From NCBI GenBank assembly GCA_029856615.1, contig JAHKLF010000122.1:1-5196 (forward strand): 5,196 nucleotides of DNA, written 5' to 3'. Numbering within the stretch: the stretch's first letter is position 1; every line of letters begins with the position of its first letter. Below are positions 1 through 4,503 of the stretch, one piece after another. Source of the stretch: Candidatus Njordarchaeota archaeon. Lineage in GTDB: Archaea > Asgardarchaeota > Njordarchaeia > Njordarchaeales > Njordarchaeaceae. A program made the translations under genes and the position numbers. The notes beneath the pieces were generated by a model. That model did no database searches. It was not told the origin of the DNA and saw only the letters and a program-made list of their open reading frames with translations.

Positions 1-304
1 ACCCATCTTTAGATCTCCGCGCGGCCACAATGCTTACGCCCATGTAATTCGCAGAGAATAACCACTTATCCCCAGGTTCTGAATATAGAATCTTCCACTT
101 ATTCTCCTTCGCCATTTCAATTAAATCCTCATGTGTTATTCCTTTTCTTGAAATCAATATGCCTTGCCTCGTGGCAATTACTCGAACCTTTTTACCTAGG
201 CCCAGTCCAGCTTTTTTCCAAAATTCCTTTGGTAGTGAAATTATCCAGCTTCCGCCGCTCTTGGTAATCCGTCTTTCAAGCATAAACTCATTATACTTTT
301 TCAT
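1..304 (-). CDS. AbrB/SpoVT-like DNA-binding protein, 3' end outside the window
   Basis: An open frame of 101 codons starts with ATG at 304 and leaves the window at base 1 without a stop, so the C-terminus is missing. Residues about 10-55 read as a swapped-hairpin AbrB domain: ERRITKSGGSW, then IISLPKEFWKKAGL, then a basic strand ending ILISRK. The pattern GGS-x(3)-SLPK-x-[FW] is the subtype seen in archaeal AbrB-like regulators, including the N-termini of archaeal PhoU-like proteins. Residues 56-101 (ITHEDLIEMAKENKW onward) match nothing I recognise; they are not an obvious PhoU or PIN-binding tail. The start is well supported: GGTGAT lies five bases upstream and a TATA box lies about 40 bases upstream. 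No toxin partner is visible, so it may be an orphan transcription factor, or an antitoxin whose partner lies beyond the left edge. Domain call firm, function open. Confidence 0.8.
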   Translation of the reverse strand, partial: MKKYNEFMLERRITKSGGSWIISLPKEFWKKAGLGLGKKVRVIATRQGILISRKGITHEDLIEMAKENKWKILYSEPGDKWLFSANYMGVSIVAARRSKDG

Positions 305-309
305 TACAT

Positions 310-315
310 ATCACC
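310..315 (-). promoter_or_regulatory. Shine-Dalgarno site GGTGAT for the gene at 304
   Basis: Minus-strand GGTGAT matches the complement of the 16S rRNA 3' end (AUCACC) at all six bases and stands five bases before the ATG at 304. It fixes that start. The same core and spacing recur in front of the genes at 782 and 2349 and, one base weaker, at 4038. Confidence 0.7.
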
Positions 316-341
316 ATTACAAAAATATAAGATGCTCATTA

Positions 342-349
342 AATATAAA
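342..349 (-). promoter_or_regulatory. TATA box of the AbrB-like gene at 304
   Basis: Read on the minus strand this is TTTATATT, close to the archaeal TATA consensus. Its centre predicts transcription from about 319-320, giving a leader of about 15 bases that contains the ribosome site at 315-310. Confidence 0.5.
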
Positions 350-409
350 TGTGTACCTTCCACAACCAGCTCGAAACTCCAGCAATTTTTCTCCAAAAAG
401 ACTAAATCT

Positions 410-430
410 TGCAACGCATAAACCGTTGCA
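410..430. repeat. Perfect 7-bp inverted repeat
   Basis: TGCAACG at 410-416 and CGTTGCA at 424-430 are exact inverted copies separated by seven bases. It lies about 60 bp upstream of the TATA box of the leftward AbrB-like gene, so it could be an operator for a dimeric regulator. No T-run follows on either strand, so a terminator is less likely. No function is shown. Confidence 0.45.
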
Positions 431-438
431 TCTCTCAT

Positions 439-737
439 GAATAATAATGAAATAAATCATATAGTAAAAGCCGTTGTAGTATGGCCGTGAAACAAATTAG
501 ATCCTTTCTTTCATACTAGAGAAAATCGAAAAGGAGAGAAATGAAATTGAAAATTTTCGAGTACAGAACACCCACAAGTCAATTTCTTATGTATTAACTT
601 AGCTAGATTAGCCACTTTTATTCAGCCTTCTTATGTATAGCCACGATTACTACTGACGGTGAACCTACAATGTTCTGGATAAAAGTTTCACCAGAAGATT
701 ACTAAGACGAAAGAAGATAATTGTAAGAAGAAGACAG
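439..737. other. Gene-poor stretch between divergent genes
   Basis: No convincing gene is present between the hairpin and the TATA box of the rightward antitoxin gene. It holds an 18-codon ORF (541-597) after a purine-rich GGAGAG only two bases from its ATG, and a 32-codon stop-free run at 607-705 whose end reads DGEPTMFWIKVSPEDY; both are reported as weak observations. I see no tRNA, no box C/D RNA and no tandem repeats on either strand. Confidence 0.5.
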
Positions 738-739
738 TT

Positions 740-747
740 TTTATAAA
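740..747 (+). promoter_or_regulatory. TATA box of the first toxin-antitoxin operon
   Basis: TTTATAAA, embedded in a T-then-A-rich run, is a good archaeal TATA element. Its centre at about 743.5 predicts a transcription start at about 768-770, only 12-14 bases before the antitoxin start chosen at 782. Confidence 0.6.
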
Positions 748-771
748 ATTTTGGCATTAATTATGGTATAT

Positions 772-776
772 GGTGA
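772..776 (+). promoter_or_regulatory. GGTGA ribosome site deciding the start at 782
   Basis: GGTGA lies five bases before the ATG at 782. It overlaps an in-frame upstream ATG at 770, which could only be used by leaderless initiation because it coincides with the predicted transcription start. Confidence 0.6.
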
Positions 777-781
777 ATATT

Positions 782-1057
782 ATGGTAAGATACAAGGTTA
801 AGGTAGATAAACAGGGAAGGATAGTTATTCCCGCTAAGATAAGAAGAATGCTGAATCTAAAACCTGGGTCAGAGTTAATATTAGATATAAGAAATAGCAT
901 GATAATTCTAGAACCAAGTAGGAATGATTTAGATAAAAAAATAGACGAGTGGTACCAAAAAATGCTTGACATGAAAATAAAGGCTAGAGCACTGGAGATA
1001 AAGGGAGGTAAATGGATGAGTGACGAGTATGTTAGAAGAAAAATTGGCTTCTATTAA
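782..1057 (+). CDS. AbrB-type antitoxin (VapB-like)
   Basis: This 91-residue protein is the likely antitoxin of the PIN toxin that follows. Residues 2-45 form an AbrB domain: YKVKVDKQGRIVIPAKIRRM, with the GRIVIP turn and IR helix, then LKPGSELILDIRNSMIILEP. The rest is a charged helical tail ending in KWMSDEYVRRKIGFY, which resembles the tails by which crenarchaeal AbrB antitoxins bind PIN toxins. It should neutralise the toxin and, as an AbrB dimer, repress its own promoter. I chose ATG 782 because of the GGTGA five bases upstream; ATG 770 would add four residues and be leaderless. The 3' end overlaps the toxin gene by 38 bases, implying translational coupling. The partner and role are inferred from layout; the fold is clear. 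Confidence 0.85.
   Translation: MVRYKVKVDKQGRIVIPAKIRRMLNLKPGSELILDIRNSMIILEPSRNDLDKKIDEWYQKMLDMKIKARALEIKGGKWMSDEYVRRKIGFY
1004..1009 (+). promoter_or_regulatory. Shine-Dalgarno GGAGGT for the PIN toxin GTG start
   Basis: GGAGGT sits inside the antitoxin coding sequence, ten bases before the GTG at 1020. It favours this GTG over the ATG at 1029, which would be 19 bases away and too far. Confidence 0.6.
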
Positions 1058-1517
1058 CGGAATCGTCGATGTAAGTTTAATAGTAATATCGCATTACGAG
1101 AATCCAGCAAGGATGGAAGCTCTCCGATTCCTTAGAGATGTACTAAAACTCAAAATAAGGGCTTTAATCCCAACGACAGCGTTTATTGGAGCGTACCATA
1201 TACTTACAAATTATCTAAAAGTCCCAAGAAAAGAAGCTAAAGATGCATTAATAGCAACTCTAAACACCAAATCAAAAGCAATTTACGAGGACGTATCAAT
1301 AACTGATGCCGTTAATGCTATTGATTACGCCGCACTATACAGAATCGAATCTTGGGACGGCTACTTAATCTCGCTAGCTAAGCGATTTAACGCAAAAATA
1401 ATTTACACTATAGATAAAAAACTCCAGGGAATAGAGGACGTCATCGCAGTGAATCCTATACCAGAAGACAAAATGAGAGAATACCACAGCTTTCTAGAAA
1501 AACTTTTAAAGCATTAA
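1020..1517 (+). CDS. PIN-domain toxin, VapC-like, with atypical active site
   Basis: A 165-residue PIN-domain protein, expected to be a Mg/Mn-dependent endoribonuclease in the cytoplasm, held inactive by the AbrB protein encoded just upstream. PIN landmarks are D17 (GIVDVSLIV), D113 (ESWDGYLISLAK) and D132 (IIYTIDKKL). The glutamate usually found in the second helix (in a motif like aE-h-h) is absent: the matching segment reads PTTAFIGAYHILTNYL (51-66), with Gly57/Ala58 at the expected place. I recall the phrases IGAYHI and ESWDGYL from a group of archaeal PIN proteins, so this may be a family trait and not decay. It is longer than common VapC toxins (about 120-140 residues) because of an N-terminal extension and a helical tail (DKMREYHSFLEKLLKH). 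The GTG start is backed by GGAGGT. Toxin activity is inferred. Confidence 0.8.
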   Translation: MTSMLEEKLASINGIVDVSLIVISHYENPARMEALRFLRDVLKLKIRALIPTTAFIGAYHILTNYLKVPRKEAKDALIATLNTKSKAIYEDVSITDAVNAIDYAALYRIESWDGYLISLAKRFNAKIIYTIDKKLQGIEDVIAVNPIPEDKMREYHSFLEKLLKH

Positions 1518-1520
1518 ACC

Positions 1521-1694
1521 GTGAAAGGCAAATATCACTTCATTGTCCAATATCGGCATCCCTAAGAACCTCTTAAAATTGGCGAGGGATGTACTATAGT
1601 TTTCCCTAAAGAAATTAGGAGGAAATTAGGGATAAAGAGAGGACAGCTAATTAGGATTGTTACTGATGGTAAGAGAATATTCTGCGTTAATTAA
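1521..1694 (+). pseudogene. Broken AbrB-type protein with in-frame TAA
   Basis: Codons 1569-1691 encode an almost complete AbrB domain: PLKIGEGCTIVFPKEIRRKL, then GIKRGQLIRIVTDGKRIF, ending CVN and TAA at 1692-1694. The frame has no ATG, GTG or TTG before the domain; it is closed by TAA at 1563-1565. The first start codon in this frame beyond that stop is GTG 1521, three bases after the toxin stop, giving KGKYHFIVQYRHP before the TAA. The simplest reading is a small AbrB gene inactivated by a nonsense change, possibly a former third gene of the operon. The 1521-1562 part has no recognisable domain, so the original gene may have begun elsewhere. A sequencing error or a non-standard start such as ATT 1578 would also explain it. 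The AbrB homology is convincing; the broken status is likely. Confidence 0.6.
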
Positions 1695-1762
1695 AGTTTA
1701 TACAGCATGCAAATTTTATCAGACGTAAATAAAATTCTATGCTCAGAACATCCATAAAATTG

Positions 1763-2116
1763 CTATCGAAGGAGACTAACCTTAACTCCGTATTTTTTAA
1801 GGCGGTTAAAATCCTCGTCCATAGTTACTAATTCTAAATTATAGGCTTTGGCTGATGCCGCAATTAATAGATCCGCATCTGGAATTAGCTTTCCCTCATT
1901 TTTAAGGAATTGATAAAGTTTACAATATTCGTGTATCACCTTATTATCAAGGGGGATAGTATCAAAAGCTTTCTCTAGCCGGCTCTTAATTTTTTCTCTT
2001 TTCTCCTCACTCACGCCGCGGAGTATTTCAATGATAGTTAATATCGAAATTGCCCCTATCTGGAACTTTCTTTCTCTTATCATGCGGATAACAATTGATG
2101 TATCAAAGAGTTTCAT
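1763..2116 (-). CDS. vapC: VapC-type PIN-domain ribonuclease toxin
   Basis: A 117-residue PIN protein with the complete canonical active site: D5 (KLFDTSIVI), E30 (ILTIIEILRG), D82 (LIPDADLLIAASA) and D100 with D102 (LVTMDEDFNRL). This is the standard VapC layout and length. VapC enzymes are Mg-dependent endoribonucleases that cut tRNA or rRNA and stop translation when released from VapB; the target here cannot be read from the sequence. The ATG overlaps the antitoxin stop by four bases (ATGA), and GGAGG on the minus strand four bases upstream provides a ribosome site, so the pair is translationally coupled. It converges on the first toxin-antitoxin pair, with which it shares no clear sequence similarity outside the PIN motifs. 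The family call is firm. Confidence 0.92.
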   Translation of the reverse strand: MKLFDTSIVIRMIRERKFQIGAISILTIIEILRGVSEEKREKIKSRLEKAFDTIPLDNKVIHEYCKLYQFLKNEGKLIPDADLLIAASAKAYNLELVTMDEDFNRLKKYGVKVSLLR

Positions 2117-2349
2117 CCTTCCTCCCTTAATTTAAAGTGTCTTCTGAATTCTTTCATTGATGCCTCTATGGACTCTAAATCTACTTCATCAAAAAGCTCT
2201 ATTAGCTCTCGAAATGCCTTTTCTCTAACGCATCTCTCGTACTCTTCACATAACTTTAGAAGAAATGCCCCCCATTCCATGTTGCCCTTTAGTTTCTCTA
2301 AACGCTTCTTGACATCCATAGGAATGGATATAGTTACATACTTTTTCAA
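2113..2349 (-). CDS. vapB: VapB-type antitoxin, ribbon-helix-helix-like
   Basis: Antitoxin partner of the PIN toxin directly downstream, with which it overlaps by four bases. From the TTG at 2349 it has 78 residues. Residues 2-39 look like a ribbon-helix-helix domain: strand KKYVTISIP, helix MDVKKRLEKLKG, turn NMEW, helix GAFLLKLCEEYER. Residues 40-78 are strongly charged and helical, ending in SMKEFRRHFKLREEG, as in VapB tails that wrap the PIN active site. I prefer TTG 2349 because GGTGAT stands four bases upstream and the TATA box puts the transcript start near 2360; ATG 2361 (82 residues) would have to be leaderless. Dimers should bind the repeats in its promoter and repress the operon. 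The pairing is firm; the fold assignment is moderately sure. Confidence 0.85.
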   Translation of the reverse strand: MKKYVTISIPMDVKKRLEKLKGNMEWGAFLLKLCEEYERCVREKAFRELIELFDEVDLESIEASMKEFRRHFKLREEG

Positions 2350-2353
2350 TGAT

Positions 2354-2359
2354 ATCACC
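2354..2359 (-). promoter_or_regulatory. GGTGAT ribosome site supporting the TTG start at 2349
   Basis: Minus-strand GGTGAT is a full match to the 16S tail and stands four bases before TTG 2349. It overlaps the in-frame ATG at 2361, which cannot use it. Confidence 0.55.
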
Positions 2360-2360
2360 A

Positions 2361-2409
2361 TATAACTATATAACTAAATAATTATATAAGTTTTAGTTGC
2401 GTAACTATA
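2361..2409. repeat. Operator-like TAACTA repeats around the vapBC promoter
   Basis: TATAACTA occurs twice in tandem at 2361-2368 and 2369-2376, between the TATA box and the start codon. A further TAACTATA lies at 2402-2409, upstream of the TATA box, as the right arm of an inverted repeat TAGTT-gcgt-AACTA (2394-2407). Copies on both sides of the TATA box, two exactly 8 bp apart, fit autorepression by a ribbon-helix-helix antitoxin. The region is very AT-rich, so part of this could be chance. Confidence 0.45.
2382..2390 (-). promoter_or_regulatory. TATA box of the second vapBC operon
   Basis: Minus-strand CTTATATAA preceded by an A-rich stretch (ACTAAAA) that could serve as a BRE. The centre at 2386 predicts transcription from about 2360, a leader of about 11 bases to TTG 2349. 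Confidence 0.6.
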
Positions 2410-2532
2410 ATTGCCTCTATATTCAGCTAATACACGCTATGACATATTTATTACTCGTTTCAATTATTCTAAACTCTTTTCGTAAATTCACTTGAAATAC
2501 TATCGCGGGACGCTTATGATTCTAAATAGTTT

Positions 2533-4038
2533 TTAGTGTTCATTCACCCTTATTGGCGGCTTCCCGATTTCTCTGGCCACTTGATTTATTGCTGCGTGGC
2601 TTAATATGATTACTCCTTTTCTTATGGCTTCCGCTATTGCTAATGGATCTGCGTTTTTTGCGACAACTATGATTTTTGCTTCTTTTATTCCAAGTGCCTC
2701 GCTTCTTTTCAATAACTTCACTATCTCGCTCTTTGTTATAGTTCCGAGCTTTATTTCTCCTATTATGTATTCACATGTTTCTTGGTGAGCTATGAAGTCC
2801 ATATCACCCGTCGCTTCTACACTATCTATCGGCTCTATTACTAGTTTATCTGTGGTTCCAAAGAATAGTTCCTCTCCCTCTATCGTGATTCTTCTATTTA
2901 TGCTTCTTAGCAATTCTCTTACGTAAGATTCGTAAGTGATTCCTAGAGACCGCATTAGAAGGTCTATGCGTCTCTTTCCGCTTGGTGGATGCTTCCCAGC
3001 TAATAGCCATTCCTTTAGTAGTGGATATTCAATCTCATTATCCTTGGTGATTACCTGCATTCTTCTTAGGTCTGAGAGAATATTCAGCACCGTATTATAC
3101 TTTATCTTTGTTATTGCGCTGATTTCTTTTGGTCTTTTTTTCTCTGCTAAGCATCTGAGGATCCTTAAAATTGTTGTTTTGTCCCATCTTGAATAATCAG
3201 CGATGAAATTGATGTATGCTTCAAAGAAATCATCGAAGTCCCCCCTCATGAGCGCATTTTTCACGCTTTCTACCAAATCATCCAAAGATACTGTCTTTTT
3301 TCCTATGATGAGTCCAACTAATAATTCTATAATTTTTGGAATGCCTCCTGATAGGCGTGCTATTTCGCGTGTAATATCTCTTGAATACTCTACTCCTGAT
3401 ACATCCAATAATTTTGCTGCTAATTCTTCACTATATTTAGTATCTAGGGGATCGATTCTAATTTTATGGAATAGACCCATAAAAGCTCTATCAGCTCGTC
3501 CATATTCTTCAAAAAGAAAGCCTGCACTCGTTATCACTATGAAGAATAGTCTAGTATCGGACCTCTGAAGATTGTTTCTAAGAATCCAAAGGATTTTTTC
3601 TCTTGCTATAGAGTAACGCTCGCCTCTAAGTTTAGCGTAATTTTCTATGAATCCATGCAATTCATCCATTGCAACAATAAGATAATTTAGGGAGCTAACA
3701 AATTCGTTAAGGAGATTAAATGCTTGATTCACCATCTTAATATCATCTTCTAGAGGTGCGTCGTAAAGACCTTTATAGCGAATGAGCACCTCACTTTTAC
3801 TCTTTATTTTTAGTTCTGAGAGAGCTGAATATATGCCCCGGAAGAAGTCGCTTCCAGATACCATTGAACCGCAATCTATTCTAACACCAATCCTTGATTT
3901 TAGAAACTCGTCAACTAGAGTTGTTTTACCCACGCGCCTTAACCCATATAAAAGAATAAATGTTTGTGTTCCCGATAATCTCAGATCGAGGAAACTTTCT
4001 AACTTACGTAGTTCCTCTTTCCTATTGACGAATACCAC
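2533..4038 (-). CDS. Archaeal STAND-type ATPase with C-terminal nuclease-like domain (DUF234-like)
   Basis: A 501-residue cytoplasmic protein of the archaeal ATPase family, counted from GTG 4038. Walker A is GLRRVGKTT (32-40), Walker B is YLIVAMDE (119-126) with a catalytic-type DE pair, and FFIVITSAG (165-173) looks like sensor 1. Residues about 286-346 form a winged helix (KEISAITKIKYNTVLNIL). The C-terminal part resembles DUF234: ITYESYVRELL (367-377), GDMDFIA (411-417) and IIGEIKLG (425-432) supply the E, D and E-x-K residues of a PD-(D/E)XK fold. Such proteins are common in thermophilic archaea, often in variable regions; their substrates are mostly unknown. GTG 4038 gives the family-typical MVFVNRKEEL with GTGA five bases upstream; GTG 4047 would add three residues. 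It appears to be a single-gene transcript. Family assignment is strong, cellular role unknown. Confidence 0.88.
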   Translation of the reverse strand: MVFVNRKEELRKLESFLDLRLSGTQTFILLYGLRRVGKTTLVDEFLKSRIGVRIDCGSMVSGSDFFRGIYSALSELKIKSKSEVLIRYKGLYDAPLEDDIKMVNQAFNLLNEFVSSLNYLIVAMDELHGFIENYAKLRGERYSIAREKILWILRNNLQRSDTRLFFIVITSAGFLFEEYGRADRAFMGLFHKIRIDPLDTKYSEELAAKLLDVSGVEYSRDITREIARLSGGIPKIIELLVGLIIGKKTVSLDDLVESVKNALMRGDFDDFFEAYINFIADYSRWDKTTILRILRCLAEKKRPKEISAITKIKYNTVLNILSDLRRMQVITKDNEIEYPLLKEWLLAGKHPPSGKRRIDLLMRSLGITYESYVRELLRSINRRITIEGEELFFGTTDKLVIEPIDSVEATGDMDFIAHQETCEYIIGEIKLGTITKSEIVKLLKRSEALGIKEAKIIVVAKNADPLAIAEAIRKGVIILSHAAINQVAREIGKPPIRVNEH

Positions 4039-4043
4039 TATAA

Positions 4044-4047
4044 TCAC
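4044..4047 (-). promoter_or_regulatory. GTGA ribosome site for the ATPase start at 4038
   Basis: Minus-strand GTGA stands five bases before GTG 4038, the same spacing as the GGTGA sites at 310-315 and 772-776. Its GTG is itself an in-frame possible start (4047). Confidence 0.4.
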
Positions 4048-4093
4048 ACAAATAGTACATAACTATTTATGAATATAATACAAATAGTATATA
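4048..4093. repeat. Direct and inverted AAATAGT repeats in the ATPase promoter
   Basis: ACAAATAGTACATA (4048-4061) recurs as ACAAATAGTATATA (4080-4093), 13 of 14 bases identical and 32 bp apart, about three helical turns. The core AAATAGT (4050-4056) also forms a perfect inverted repeat with ACTATTT (4062-4068) across five bases. The second direct copy overlaps the TATA box. This looks like a regulator-binding array, although low-complexity AT sequence lowers the certainty. Confidence 0.5.
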
Positions 4094-4095
4094 AA
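4088..4095 (-). promoter_or_regulatory. TATA box of the ATPase gene
   Basis: Minus-strand TTTATATA is a near-ideal archaeal TATA box. It predicts transcription from about 4065 and a leader of about 27 bases. A second TATA-like element, TATTATATTC on the minus strand (4080-4071), would instead give a start near 4050 and a leader of about 12 bases. Confidence 0.55.
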
Positions 4096-4110
4096 CCATA
4101 TAGTATATTC

Positions 4111-4443
4111 CAAATTGATATTCATGATAATCAAGTACCATCATAGGCTTAAGCAGTTTCCCTTAACACTAGTGATTCTGCAACTCGCTGTAAATTGATC
4201 AACAGATTATAGAAAGCAAAAATACACAATTTAATCTCATTTTTCCCTGATGAAAAAATCGGGATTCAACTAATTGTTAACTAGGAAAAAAGAGAATATT
4301 CTTACAGAAGACAGAATGGAAAGAATGGTGGAATATCTTATAGCTACAAAAAGAATGCCGAAAGGCAATGTTATCGAAGTAGTGCGGGAGTATTGAAACT
4401 GAGAAGTACTATAGATAGTTGTATGTATAAGAAGAGATGAAGC
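4111..4443. other. Gene-poor stretch with possible gene remnants
   Basis: Between the two divergent promoters no complete gene is evident. A 40-codon stop-free run at 4274-4396 (plus strand) ends LIATKRMPKGNVIEVVREY and looks protein-like but has no good start; the ATG at 4316 lacks a ribosome site. A run beginning at 4415, with no start codon, reads IVVCIRRDEAFKRLK and resembles an antitoxin N-terminus. A weak hairpin with a bulge lies at 4245-4263. No RNA gene or CRISPR-type repeat is seen. Confidence 0.45.
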
Positions 4444-4451
4444 TTTTAAAA
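4444..4451 (+). promoter_or_regulatory. Possible TATA box for the DUF2079 gene
   Basis: TTTTAAAA after a purine-rich GATGAAGC predicts transcription from about 4473 and a leader of about 30 bases, with GGGG at 4494-4497 six bases before the GTG. The match to TATA consensus is only fair. Confidence 0.35.
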
Positions 4452-4503
4452 GATTAAAGGTTAAAAAATACGATGATTAAAATTGCTATTCTAGGGGAAA
4501 TTT

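Noticed and set aside
159..440. Open frame of 93 codons on the plus strand
   Set aside because: It lies antisense to the AbrB-like gene, has no ribosome site, and its composition (Pro, Ser, Phe rich) is typical of an antisense shadow.
757..972. Minus-strand frame of 71 codons
   Set aside because: It is the antisense shadow of the first antitoxin; the plus-strand frame has a clear AbrB domain.
1695..1762. Bidirectional terminator between the two convergent operons
   Set aside because: The sequence is AT-rich but has no hairpin or strong T-run on either strand, so a terminator cannot be pinned down.
2168..2365. Plus-strand frame of 65 codons
   Set aside because: It is antisense to the second antitoxin and serine/phenylalanine rich, with no recognisable domain.
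2606..4072. Four plus-strand open frames opposite the ATPase
   Set aside because: All are antisense to a gene with intact Walker motifs and a recognisable family; they lack domains and ribosome sites.
4245..4263. Hairpin CCC-t-GAT / ATC-GGG as a terminator, with nearby TGATGA as a box C motif
   Set aside because: The stem is six pairs with a bulge, no gene ends next to it, no proper T-run follows, and no box D (CTGA) lies at a suitable distance.
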